In this document: one piece after another, positions 21,300-29,037 of the stretch
Position numbering within the stretch: the stretch's first letter is position 1
How the letters are laid out: the number at the start of each line of letters is the position of its first letter
Made by a program: the position numbers and the translations under genes
The notes under the pieces: model-generated
What the model was told of the DNA's origin: nothing
The model's input: only the letters and a program-made list of their open reading frames with translations
The model's database searches: none
Assembly: GCA_051859825.1 (NCBI GenBank)
Contig: JBHYFA010000024.1
Span: 1-32,606, forward strand
DNA length: 32,606 bases
Direction: 5' to 3'
From: CSBr16-58 sp051859825
GTDB lineage: Bacteria > Bacteroidota > Bacteroidia > Flavobacteriales > Schleiferiaceae

Positions 21300-22661
21300 T
21301 TATGCCTCACGGTTAGGGTCGAACTGCTCGAGGTAGTCGGCTACGCGGCGAACAAACATTCCTCCCAAAGCACCGTCAACCACGCGGTGGTCGTACGAGT
21401 GAGATAGGAACATCATGTGACGCACGGCGATAACGTCTCCGTGAGGCGTTTCTAATACCACGGGCTTTTTCTTAATTGCTCCCACGGCCATGATTGCTAC
21501 TTGCGGCTGAGGAATAATTGGAGTACCCATAAGGTTTCCAAAACTACCTACATTTGAAATGGTGTAGGTTCCTCCTTGGATATCGTCGGAGCCGAGTTTG
21601 TTGTTTCGCGCACGATTAGCTAAATCGTTCACTCTTTTGGTAAGCCCCACAATGTTTAGTTCATCGGCATTTTTAATTACCGGAACAATGAGGTTTCCAC
21701 TCGGAAGAGCCGTAGCCATTCCAATATTGATGTCTTTTCTCTTGATGATATTATTTCCATCTACGGAAATGTTGATCATTGGGAAGTCCTGAATGGCTTT
21801 AACAATGGCCTCGATGAAAATTGGGGTGAAGGTGAGCTTTTCGCCTTTTTCCTTGAGGAATTGATTTTTAACTTTATCGCGCCACATTACGATATTGGTA
21901 ACGTCGGCTTCCACAAAACTCGTTACGTGTGGGGAAACATGCTTCGACATCACCATGTTTTCAGCGATGATCTTACGCATGCGATCCATTTCGATGATTT
22001 CATCGCCCGGACGGATTTGTACCGGTGGAGCGGTGCGGGTGGCGGGTGCAGGAGCTGGTGTGGCTCTGCTCGAAGCTTCTGGCGCTGCTGCGGGAGCGGG
22101 TGCTGCCGCTGTGGCCGCACTTGCCACCGGAGCTCCTTTGGTGCGGGTTTCTACGTATTTTAATATATCGCTTTTGGTTACTCGACCTTCGCTGCCTGTA
22201 CCGGTAATTTGGTCTAGCTCCTCCAAACTGATTCCTTCCTCTTGAGCTATGCTTCTAACGAGTGGCGAGTAGAATTTTCCTTCGGCGGTACGTGCGGGAA
22301 TTTCCATGGTGGTACCGGTGGTTTCTACGGCAGCAGCTACACTAGCGGCAACTTGTTCTACTGCTGGGGCGGCTTCAACTGCGGCTGGGGCGGCTTCGGT
22401 AGTTTGTCCTGATCCTTCACCGGCAATTTCGATTATGGCGATAGGCGCACCCACTTGTACAACATCATCCACGTTGAAAAGCTTCTTCTTCAATACGCCT
22501 TCCACGGGAGAGGGAACTTCAGAGTCAACTTTATCAGTGGCAATTTCTAATACACTTTCTTCAAGATCAATGCTTTCGCCTTCTTCTTTCAACCAACGGG
22601 TGATGGTAGCTTCGGCAACGCTTTCACCCATTTTGGGCATAATCAATTCAAATTCCGCCAT
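21300..22661 (-). CDS. 2-oxoacid dehydrogenase E2 (dihydrolipoamide acyltransferase, probably branched-chain)
   Basis: The core acyltransferase of a 2-oxoacid dehydrogenase complex. At 453 residues it has one lipoyl domain (1-~80, lipoylated K44 in EIATDKVDSEVPS), an Ala/Pro linker, a peripheral subunit-binding domain (FYSPLVRSIAQEEGISLEELDQITGTGSEGRVTKSDIL), a second Ala/Pro-rich linker and the catalytic domain. The active-site motif SHSYDHRVVDGALGG carries H425 and D429. The C-terminal signature resembles Bacteroidota enzymes annotated as branched-chain E2; pyruvate or 2-oxoglutarate specificity is not excluded. No E1 or E3 genes adjoin. The start is set at the ATG at 22661 because a -7 promoter box at 22692-22699 lies inside the longer frame that starts at 22694. 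Confidence 0.88.
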   Translation of the reverse strand: MAEFELIMPKMGESVAEATITRWLKEEGESIDLEESVLEIATDKVDSEVPSPVEGVLKKKLFNVDDVVQVGAPIAIIEIAGEGSGQTTEAAPAAVEAAPAVEQVAASVAAAVETTGTTMEIPARTAEGKFYSPLVRSIAQEEGISLEELDQITGTGSEGRVTKSDILKYVETRTKGAPVASAATAAAPAPAAAPEASSRATPAPAPATRTAPPVQIRPGDEIIEMDRMRKIIAENMVMSKHVSPHVTSFVEADVTNIVMWRDKVKNQFLKEKGEKLTFTPIFIEAIVKAIQDFPMINISVDGNNIIKRKDINIGMATALPSGNLIVPVIKNADELNIVGLTKRVNDLANRARNNKLGSDDIQGGTYTISNVGSFGNLMGTPIIPQPQVAIMAVGAIKKKPVVLETPHGDVIAVRHMMFLSHSYDHRVVDGALGGMFVRRVADYLEQFDPNREA

Positions 22662-22691
22662 AATATTTTTTCTTATTGTATAATCGGGGCA

Positions 22692-22722
22692 CAAAAGTAA
22701 GGCAATCGGGTCGATTCTTCAA
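22692..22722 (-). promoter_or_regulatory. Promoter of the E2 gene
   Basis: On the minus strand TACTTTTG (22699-22692) matches TAnnTTTG and TTG (22722-22720) lies 20 bp upstream. The predicted transcript start falls near 22686, which rules out translation from 22694 and supports the ATG at 22661. Confidence 0.6.
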
Positions 22723-22810
22723 GGTAAAAAAATCAAAAACTCTTTTGGGAAAAGTATTATTCCGTGGAACAGTATCAACGAGGTTTTCAATAATGAAAAA
22801 ATGATCAAAC

Positions 22811-22839
22811 AGCCATTTTTTAATAATCTAAAAATGGCT
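22811..22839 (-). terminator. Hairpin downstream of rny, possible terminator
   Basis: AGCCATTTTT (22811-22820) and AAAAATGGCT (22830-22839) form a 10-bp perfect stem with a 9-nt loop. One arm overlaps the end of MITE-like copy C. On the minus strand the stem is followed by GTTTGATCATTTTTT, a poor T tract, so termination is plausible but not strong. Confidence 0.4.
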
Positions 22840-22942
22840 GCTCTAGTAAGTCCGAGAGCAAGGCATACTAAATTGAAAATCTGATGTAAATGACAAGGTT
22901 TTCAATTTAGCATAACGCCGCCATTGGGCTTAAGAGACAGCC
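22834..22942 (-). repeat. MITE-like inverted-repeat element, copy C (degenerate)
   Basis: Read on the minus strand it aligns with copy A: TGTCTCTTAAG..., then GCGTTATGCTAAATTGAAAA, then GATTTTCAATTTAG..., GCTCTCGGACTTACTAGAGC, AGCCA. The internal stem CTAAATTGAAAA (22868-22879) / TTTTCAATTTAG (22899-22910) is perfect over 12 bp with a short loop. The terminal repeats are eroded. It ends 5 bp from the rny stop codon, as copy A does near clpB. Confidence 0.65.
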
Positions 22943-22947
22943 ATAAA

Positions 22948-24483
22948 TTAACGTGCGACGTTGACTGCGCGCGTCTCCCTTATCACCGTAACCCTCACAT
23001 GTCCCGGATAGGTCATCTCATTCTGAATACGCTGACTCACATCGTACGAGATTTCCGCGGCCTTCTTGTCATCAATCTTTTCACTTTCTACCATAATCCG
23101 CAGCTCTCTACCCGCTTGGATAGCGTAGGCTTTGGTAACACCGGCGTAGCTCATCGCTAGATTTTCAAGGTCTTTTAATCGCTGCACGTAGCTTTCCATC
23201 ACCTGACGACGGGCGCCGGGGCGAGCACCAGAAATGGCGTCGCAGACTTGAATGATGGGTGAAAGGAGGGAGGTCATTTCAATTTCGTCGTGGTGGGCGC
23301 CGATGGCGTTGCACACGTCGGGTTTTTCTCCATATTTCTCTGCCCAGTTCATCCCTAAAATAGCGTGGGGAAGTTCACTCTCTTCGGAGGGAACTTTTCC
23401 AATGTCGTGGAGAAGACCGGCGCGTTTGGCGAGTTTGACGTTCAAACCGAGTTCGGCTGCCATGATGGCGCTGAGATTGGCCACCTCCCGACTGTGTTGA
23501 AGGAGGTTTTGGCCGTAGCTGCTGCGGTATTTCATGCGGCCAACAATCTTCACCAATTCAGGGTGTAAGCCGTGTATGCCTAGGTCGATGATGGTGCGTT
23601 TACCGGTTTCGATGATTTCTTCCTCGATGGATTTGGTGACTTTGTGTACCACCTCTTCAATGCGAGCCGGATGAATGCGCCCGTCGGTAACCAAGCGGTG
23701 CAGCGATAAGCGGGCAATTTCTCTACGTACGGGGTCGAAGCACGAAAGAATGATGGCTTCGGGGGTGTCGTCCACGATGATTTCTACACCGGTGGCGGCT
23801 TCGAGGGCACGTATATTTCTTCCTTCGCGCCCAATGATGCGTCCTTTTACATCGTCGTTTTCGATGTTGAATACCGAAACGGAATTTTCTACCGCTTGCT
23901 CCGTGCCCACTCGTTGGATGGTTTGCACCACAATTTTTCGGGCTTCGTTGGCAGCAGTGAGTTTGGCTTCCTCGGTAGCTTGCTGGATGAAGGCGGCAGA
24001 CTGGCTTTTGATTTCCTCTTTGAGGTTTTCCATCAACTGGTTTTTGGCTTCATCTGCGGTAAGACCGCTGATGACCTCCAATTGCTTAACGTGATTTTCG
24101 CGAATGCTTTGGATTTCTTCCAGTCTTCGATCGAGGCCTTCGTTTTTGCGTTCGAAGTCGGCCATTTGCTTTTCGTATTGCTTTTTGGTCCGACTGTTTT
24201 CTTCCATCATTTTGTTGACTTGCGCTTCTTTATCTCGGGCTCGCTTTTCAACTTCCTGAATTTTCCGTTCACGTTTGTTGATGTTTTTCTCGTGTTCTTC
24301 TTTGAGTTCGAGAAATTTTTCTTTGGCTTGAACGATTTTATCTTTTTTGATATTTTCCGCTTCCTTTTCGGCGGCTTTGATGATGGCAGATGATTGATTT
24401 TTCAGACCTAATTTTATAATCAAGTAGGTGATTATGCTTCCGCCCGCGAGTCCGATGACTCCTGCGATAATAATATTACTCAT
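22948..24483 (-). CDS. rny: Ribonuclease Y
   Basis: Membrane-anchored endoribonuclease that initiates mRNA decay. The 511-residue length is standard. An N-terminal transmembrane helix (IIIAGVIGLAGGSIITYLIIKLGL, 4-27) is followed by a long charged coiled coil (to ~160). Then come a KH domain (GRIIGREGRNIRALEAATGVEIIVDDTPEAIILSC) and an HD domain with LLHDIGKVPSEE and AIGAHHDEIEM. It ends with the conserved YPGHVRVTVIRETRAVNVAR. It lies downstream of zapA and the 6S-like RNA on the same strand, an arrangement shared by other Bacteroidota. It may be read from the zapA transcript or from its own start, as no clear TAnnTTTG box was found upstream. Confidence 0.95.
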   Translation of the reverse strand: MSNIIIAGVIGLAGGSIITYLIIKLGLKNQSSAIIKAAEKEAENIKKDKIVQAKEKFLELKEEHEKNINKRERKIQEVEKRARDKEAQVNKMMEENSRTKKQYEKQMADFERKNEGLDRRLEEIQSIRENHVKQLEVISGLTADEAKNQLMENLKEEIKSQSAAFIQQATEEAKLTAANEARKIVVQTIQRVGTEQAVENSVSVFNIENDDVKGRIIGREGRNIRALEAATGVEIIVDDTPEAIILSCFDPVRREIARLSLHRLVTDGRIHPARIEEVVHKVTKSIEEEIIETGKRTIIDLGIHGLHPELVKIVGRMKYRSSYGQNLLQHSREVANLSAIMAAELGLNVKLAKRAGLLHDIGKVPSEESELPHAILGMNWAEKYGEKPDVCNAIGAHHDEIEMTSLLSPIIQVCDAISGARPGARRQVMESYVQRLKDLENLAMSYAGVTKAYAIQAGRELRIMVESEKIDDKKAAEISYDVSQRIQNEMTYPGHVRVTVIRETRAVNVAR

Positions 24484-24541
24484 TGTTGTTTTTGTATCGT
24501 TTTCTCATTTCAAAATCCATAAAAAGGACAAACCTTTTTGT

Positions 24542-24724
24542 AAAAACCCCGCGTTATTCATCTGTCTAAACTTCAAATAGACAGGTTCGGAAGATTCCAA
24601 GCGACGTCAAGTTTCCTCTGGTTGAAGCAACCTCCTTTCGGAGTGAGGCCTGCTTTATTCCGCCTGAGCCATCTTCCTATGAAGATGCTTGTTAAGTTTA
24701 GTACATGTGTTGAATAACGCGGGT
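24542..24724 (-). ncRNA. ssrS: 6S-like RNA between zapA and rny
   Basis: The 262-bp gap between zapA and rny holds a closed rod-like fold. CCCGCGTTATTCA (24548-24560) pairs perfectly with TGAATAACGCGGG (24711-24723), and the minus strand then runs GGGGTTTTTA, a terminator-like end. Inside, CTAAACTT (24566-24573) can pair with AAGTTTAG (24694-24701) or be displaced by a local hairpin CTGTCT/AGACAG (24562-24584), giving a central bubble. The distal half has CATCTTC/GAAGATG (24670-24687) and CTCC/GGAG hairpins. Length (~180 nt), long stem with central bubble, and the zapA neighbour fit 6S RNA, which binds sigma-70 RNA polymerase. Ends and strand are inferred. Confidence 0.72.
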
Positions 24725-24746
24725 ATGGGATGCCACATTGTTTGGA

Positions 24747-25049
24747 CTACTCGGTTTTTTCGAGATTGTCGCCTATGAGTAATTGAAAACGTTCAGAATA
24801 ATCTACAATTGCCTTGTGCTCCTCTTGTCTTTCACGGGTGAGTTGTGCCACGCGTGTAGCAAGCTGTATGGCTACCATGGCCAGCAAGTCTTGGGGCTGG
24901 TCAATGTTGTACGAGCGCTGTAGTTTACTTACGCGTTCGTGGATGCTTTTGCCGGCTTCCCGCACCAATTCTTCTTCTTCCGGGCGCACCGTTACCGGAT
25001 ACGATCGGTTGAGAATTTGAATGGCAACTTTTATGGGCTCTCCGGCCAT
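24747..25049 (-). CDS. zapA: Cell division protein ZapA
   Basis: A small cytoplasmic protein that cross-links FtsZ filaments at midcell. It starts AGEPIKVAIQILNRSYPVTVRPEEEELVREAGKSIHERVSKLQRSY, the typical beta-hairpin and helix of ZapA. A C-terminal coiled-coil helix follows (DLLAMVAIQLATRVAQLTRERQEE...). About 100 residues from the ATG at 25049; an upstream in-frame ATG at 25082 would add 11 residues (MRKFRENNNDV) that do not resemble the family start. It follows the coiled-coil gene at 25113 by 64 bp and is followed by the 6S-like RNA. Confidence 0.9.
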   Translation of the reverse strand: MAGEPIKVAIQILNRSYPVTVRPEEEELVREAGKSIHERVSKLQRSYNIDQPQDLLAMVAIQLATRVAQLTRERQEEHKAIVDYSERFQLLIGDNLEKTE

Positions 25050-25112
25050 AACATCATTATTATTCTCGCGGAATTTCCGCATTTTTTTACTTCATAGACT
25101 CAAACCGCAAAA

Positions 25113-25400
25113 TCATCGGTTGAGTGTTTCCAAACAGGTGTCGATTTCCTGTACCAGTCTATCAATCCACGCTTTGGTTTGTTTTGAGCCATTGGCTGAA
25201 GACAAGGCCACCGCGCGGTTGTCAACGGTGCGCAATTTACGCAGCGACTTTAGTTCTGCGTCTAATTCGCGGTTTTTTTCCTGCTCGGCTTGCAGCGCTT
25301 TTTGTAAGTTAAGATTTTCCTCCAGTAGCTGGCGGTTCTCTTCCATCTTGATTTTTAGCTGTGCAAGATGTTTCTCAAATAGCGATGCGGCGCTCTGCAT
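25113..25400 (-). CDS. Small coiled-coil protein upstream of zapA (ZauP/ZapB-like by position)
   Basis: A 95-residue protein dominated by a charged heptad-type helix (about residues 5-60: LFEKHLAQLKIKMEENRQLLEENLNLQKALQAEQEKNREL...). A short C-terminal helix follows (AWIDRLVQEIDTCLETLN). No family was recognised by motif. Position directly before zapA in the same transcript suggests a division partner, by analogy with other small coiled-coil Zap proteins; this is inference. The ATG at 25400 (MQSAASLFEKH) was chosen because a perfect -7 box (TACCTTTG, 25429-25422) would put the transcript start inside the longer frame starting at 25424. Confidence 0.7.
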   Translation of the reverse strand: MQSAASLFEKHLAQLKIKMEENRQLLEENLNLQKALQAEQEKNRELDAELKSLRKLRTVDNRAVALSSANGSKQTKAWIDRLVQEIDTCLETLNR

Positions 25401-25421
25401 TCTTTTACCTTTGACAAGGCA

Positions 25422-25455
25422 CAAAGGTATAAAATGAAGATGATGTTTTTCGCAA
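25422..25455 (-). promoter_or_regulatory. Candidate promoter of the coiled-coil/zapA operon
   Basis: On the minus strand TACCTTTG (25429-25422) matches TAnnTTTG; TTG (25455-25453) lies 23 bp upstream, at the long end of allowed spacing. The predicted leader to the ATG at 25400 is about 15 nt. It lies between the S9 peptidase stop and the coiled-coil gene. Confidence 0.5.
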
Positions 25456-25458
25456 TAA

Positions 25459-27639
25459 TTATAAATTCTCTTCGATGAAGCGCGTCATCATGTTGTAGAG
25501 GTGCAAACGCGTTTTCCCTCCAACGATGCTGTGATCGCGATCGGGATACATAAATTGCTGAAAAGGAATGTTGTTATTGATGAGGGAAAGACTCATTTGC
25601 ATGGCATTTTGCACGTGAACATTGTCGTCTGCCGTACCGTGCACGAGTAGATACTTACCCTTGATTTTTTCGGTGTAATTGATAGGCGAATTCAAATCGT
25701 AGCCGTCGGGGTTTTCCTGAGGCGTACGCATGTAGCGCTCCGTATAGATGGTGTTGTAGTAACGCCAAGTCGTTACGGGAGCCACAGCAATGGCCGCTTT
25801 GAATACATCGGCACCTTTGGTAATACCCAAGCTCGACATGTATCCACCGTAACTCCAACCCCAAATACCGATTCTTTTGGCATCCACGTACGACTGTTTA
25901 CCCAGCCACTGAGCGGCGGCTATTTGGTCTAATAGTTCGTAATGTCCCAATTGCTGGTAGGTGATTTTTTTGAAATCCCGTCCACGCGCACCGGTTCCTC
26001 TATTGTCAACCGAAACAACGATATAACCTTTTGCCGCGAGATGTTGATACCAGAAAAAGTTGAACCCGTCGTAGCTGTTTTTCACCGTTTGCGAACCGGG
26101 ACCGCCATACACATACATTAATACGGGGTAGGTTTTGGTAGAATCAAATGCGGGCGGAGTAATCATGTAGGCATTTAGCGGAGTGCCATCTTCCCCGGGA
26201 ATTTGCATAAAGCGGTGCTCACCGAGAAAAAAGCGGGAATTCAGCGCCTCATTGGTTTGGTTGTTTTTTGCCAAATCACGAATATGGGTACCGTCGCCCT
26301 TGAAGAGCTTGTAGGTGTTGGCATCCAGCACTCTACTGTGATTAAGGATGAAAAACATGCATTGATCACTGAAAGTGGCGGTATTCCAACCCTCCTCCTC
26401 GTGTAGATTCTGGATTTTCCCTCTGCCAGTCAATGGAATAGAGTAAATTCCTCTGTTCATGGGATTGTCCATGGCAGCTTGGAAGAAAACGCGCTTGCTT
26501 TCAGGATTATACCCATATAGCTCGGTAACGTCCCACTTCCCGGAAGTTAACTGGCGCTGCTTTTTACCGGTAATGTGGTAGATGTGATAATAACCGTTTT
26601 TGGCACTGAGGCGCAGAAGGCTCCCATCTTCTAAAAAGATTTGATTGTCGTCCATCTCCACAAAGGCATCGTCTTGTTCTCGGTACCAAAGTTCGGTTTT
26701 TTGGTTGCTCACATCGTGGTTGAATAGTTGCAGGTCGTTTTGGTGACGATTAAGGGTGAAAAGCACCAATTCGCGATTATTTCTCCACTTGATTCGCCCA
26801 ATGTATTCGGGATTTCCCGGGATGGCGATTTCGTGCTTGGACCCCTTTTCCGGTGAGAAAATATGAATAGTAACCTTGGCATTGTCTTCTCCGGCTTTAG
26901 GATATTTGAATCTCTCTTGGGTGGGATATAATCCATCGCCAAAAACATCCATGCTAAACTCTTTTACCTCACTTTCATCGAAGCGATAAAAGGCCAAGTG
27001 CTTTCCGTCGGGCGCCCATTCGTAGCCGGAATCAAACTGAAACTCTTCCTCATATACCCAGTCGGTAGCTCCATTGATGATGTGATTTTTCTTTCCGTCA
27101 TCGGTCAAGGCTTTCACACTGTTGTTGGAGAGGTTGTAGAGATAGAGGTTGTTGTTTTTTACAAATGACACATACTTCGCGTCGGGGGAAACACGGGGGA
27201 GTTGAATTTTATCAGGACTAATAAGGTACTGCTTTTTCAATTCTCTATCGAAAACGTACACCACACTTTTGCTGCTGTAGCGGTAGATGCCTTCTTTTTC
27301 CGTAAACAAGAGAATGAAGCGTTCATCGGGGCTCACTTCGTAATCGTTGATGTCTTTTTCGATGGGACTACTAAGCCATTTGCTGCTGAAAAGGGTGTCC
27401 ACAACATCGCCCGTTTGGTACGAATTGCGCAAAACCATAAACGTATTCCCGCTATTTTTACTGGTGCTAAAGTGCTCTCCATTGGCGAGTGATTTTAATC
27501 CTCGAACGCTTTGGCGCGGATAGAAGACATACTGTTCCCAAACGTGTTCGATGGCTACGGGGATTTTTTTACTCTGAGCTTGAATTTGCCCTGAAAACAA
27601 TACTCCCCAGGCGAGAACGGCGTAAAATAGTTTTTGCAT
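25459..27639 (-). CDS. S9 family peptidase, dipeptidyl peptidase IV type
   Basis: A 726-residue exported serine peptidase with a signal peptide (MQKLFYAVLAWGVLFSGQIQAQ). It has an N-terminal eight-bladed beta-propeller region with DPP4_N-type strands (to ~470) and a C-terminal alpha/beta hydrolase domain. The catalytic triad is S596 in GWSYGGYMS, D672 in HGTADDNVH and H703 in DRDHSI. The propeller carries the WVYEEEF motif whose paired Glu bind the free N-terminus of substrates in DPP4. The expected activity is removal of N-terminal X-Pro or X-Ala dipeptides in the periplasm or at the cell surface. It starts 12 bp after the Plug gene and is probably co-transcribed. Confidence 0.93.
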   Translation of the reverse strand: MQKLFYAVLAWGVLFSGQIQAQSKKIPVAIEHVWEQYVFYPRQSVRGLKSLANGEHFSTSKNSGNTFMVLRNSYQTGDVVDTLFSSKWLSSPIEKDINDYEVSPDERFILLFTEKEGIYRYSSKSVVYVFDRELKKQYLISPDKIQLPRVSPDAKYVSFVKNNNLYLYNLSNNSVKALTDDGKKNHIINGATDWVYEEEFQFDSGYEWAPDGKHLAFYRFDESEVKEFSMDVFGDGLYPTQERFKYPKAGEDNAKVTIHIFSPEKGSKHEIAIPGNPEYIGRIKWRNNRELVLFTLNRHQNDLQLFNHDVSNQKTELWYREQDDAFVEMDDNQIFLEDGSLLRLSAKNGYYHIYHITGKKQRQLTSGKWDVTELYGYNPESKRVFFQAAMDNPMNRGIYSIPLTGRGKIQNLHEEEGWNTATFSDQCMFFILNHSRVLDANTYKLFKGDGTHIRDLAKNNQTNEALNSRFFLGEHRFMQIPGEDGTPLNAYMITPPAFDSTKTYPVLMYVYGGPGSQTVKNSYDGFNFFWYQHLAAKGYIVVSVDNRGTGARGRDFKKITYQQLGHYELLDQIAAAQWLGKQSYVDAKRIGIWGWSYGGYMSSLGITKGADVFKAAIAVAPVTTWRYYNTIYTERYMRTPQENPDGYDLNSPINYTEKIKGKYLLVHGTADDNVHVQNAMQMSLSLINNNIPFQQFMYPDRDHSIVGGKTRLHLYNMMTRFIEENL

Positions 27640-27651
27640 ATAAATAGGTGT

Positions 27652-28941
27652 TTATCTGTTAGAAGGTTGTGATTGAAAATACTTGTATCCTACCAATCGG
27701 TCATAGCGAATACCAATTTCTCGGTGGTAGATCATGACGTGGTAGGCATTTTCCGTTTCCCAATTATTGCCTTCGGTGAAATCGAGGCTGGCGTGCATTT
27801 TTGAACCGTCGGCATTGGGGATGGCGGTAACGTAATGGTAGTTGTAGTATCCCTGTTTGAGCAGAATTTTCCCCTGATAGGCAAAGCGTTCGGGATTGTA
27901 GGTGAGTTTAAATTCATCGAGAAGTTTCCAGCTACTGAGTTCTCCAAACACATATACATCACCGGGGAGTCGGGTAGGGCTTTCCAGCAGAAAATCGACC
28001 AGTGCATAATCGGCGTAGGTGTGATCGTTTGGTGAGTCAACTCTTCGTACCACGTACATTCCGTTGATGTCGTCCCAGTACACGTAAGGACTCCGAAAAC
28101 GCAGGGCATCGGTGGCGAGGAAGACGTTGAAGATGGAGTCGATGTCGATTTTCCGAACATTCTGCGTGAGCACCATCAGATTTTTGGTGTCGAAGAAGCG
28201 ATACTCATTACCACCGGGGAAAGAATTGCCTTGGTCGCGCTCGTAAATCAGTTGGTCGTTTCCAATGAATTGTGGTTCTAGGTTGGTAAGCACTTTTGTC
28301 CAATCTTGGTTTTGCAAAACGGTCACCTTTAGATCTCTTTGCGGATCGGGGATTACGTACCCAGGGTGGTTAATACGGAAAAACAACTGCTGGTGGGTGT
28401 CCATCCTGTCCAGTTGGGTAGGTCTGCGAATAAAGCCTTCCACGGTGGTAAATGGTTCATAGACCATAAAGCGATGGGTGAGAACCGGATACTCGGCACC
28501 TTTTTCAAAAATGATAAGTAGGTAATTACCACTGATTTTGAATTTCATATCCCGGTTTGGCAAACGCAAACGAAAGTGGGTGTAGGGAACAAACGTGTTA
28601 AATGAATGCTGGAAGTCCGACATGAAATATTCTTGGTAGCCGTCGATGTAATCGGCTTTGCGGAGGTCGGAGGGCGTCCAGTCGGCATTACAATGCAAGA
28701 TGGTATAGTGAAAGTCCGCAGCGCCTTCGTACATATCATCAAAATGCATTTCGAGGGCGCCGTTTCGCAAGGGAATTATCGGTAGGTCAAGGGGGTTGCT
28801 GGTGGGAAACATGCGTACGGTTCGGATTCCGTCGTAATAGACTTTGTTTATTAATTCAAATTTTTCGGGGTCAAATTCAAACGCAAAAACTTGAGACGAT
28901 AAAAGAACAAAGCTCCAGAGGAGATTATTAACACGCAGCAT
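27652..28941 (-). CDS. DUF5103 protein, type IX secretion system Plug
   Basis: About 429 residues with a signal peptide (MLRVNNLLWSFVLLSSQVFAFEF). It matches the DUF5103 family, whose Flavobacterium member is the Plug that seals the periplasmic side of the SprA translocon pore. Landmarks are KVYYDGIRTVRMFPTSNPLDLPIIPL, the YTILHCNADWTPSDL motif, YRLP-like beta strands (FRLRLPNRDMKFKISGNYLL), RFMVYEP, HPGYVIPDPQRDLKVTVLQN and a C-terminal sandwich ending HVMIYHREIGIRYDRLVGYKYF. The ATG at 28941 is preferred over TTG at 28980 because a perfect -7 box (28973-28966) lies between them. It is followed by the DPP4-type peptidase in the same direction. Confidence 0.85.
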   Translation of the reverse strand: MLRVNNLLWSFVLLSSQVFAFEFDPEKFELINKVYYDGIRTVRMFPTSNPLDLPIIPLRNGALEMHFDDMYEGAADFHYTILHCNADWTPSDLRKADYIDGYQEYFMSDFQHSFNTFVPYTHFRLRLPNRDMKFKISGNYLLIIFEKGAEYPVLTHRFMVYEPFTTVEGFIRRPTQLDRMDTHQQLFFRINHPGYVIPDPQRDLKVTVLQNQDWTKVLTNLEPQFIGNDQLIYERDQGNSFPGGNEYRFFDTKNLMVLTQNVRKIDIDSIFNVFLATDALRFRSPYVYWDDINGMYVVRRVDSPNDHTYADYALVDFLLESPTRLPGDVYVFGELSSWKLLDEFKLTYNPERFAYQGKILLKQGYYNYHYVTAIPNADGSKMHASLDFTEGNNWETENAYHVMIYHREIGIRYDRLVGYKYFQSQPSNR

Positions 28942-28965
28942 AGAATAATTTTTCTTGTAAAGGTG

Positions 28966-28973
28966 CAAATTTA
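28966..28973 (-). promoter_or_regulatory. Candidate -7 box of the Plug operon
   Basis: TAAATTTG on the minus strand matches TAnnTTTG exactly and predicts a leader of about 20 nt to the ATG at 28941. No clear -33 TTTG is at the expected distance. It is divergent from the GT2 box at 28990-28997, only 16 bp away. Confidence 0.45.
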
Positions 28974-28989
28974 CGGCCAAAAAGGGTTG

Positions 28990-28997
28990 TAATTTTG
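28990..28997 (+). promoter_or_regulatory. Candidate -7 box of the GT2-rsmG operon
   Basis: TAATTTTG on the plus strand matches TAnnTTTG exactly and predicts a ~35-nt leader. The upstream -33 box is not obvious. A purine-rich GGAAGAG at 29021-29027 precedes the TTG start by 10 bp. Confidence 0.45.
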
Positions 28998-29037
28998 CTC
29001 AGATTTTTTTCAATAGAAAAGGAAGAGTAATACATAA

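Noticed and set aside
21861..22245. Ala-rich plus-strand frames opposite the E2 gene
   Set aside because: They arise from the reverse of the Ala/Pro linker codons of E2.
24542..24724. Riboswitch or attenuator for rny
   Set aside because: The 13-bp end-to-end closing stem and central bubble fit a free-standing 6S-type RNA better than a cis leader; no known aptamer motif was recognised.
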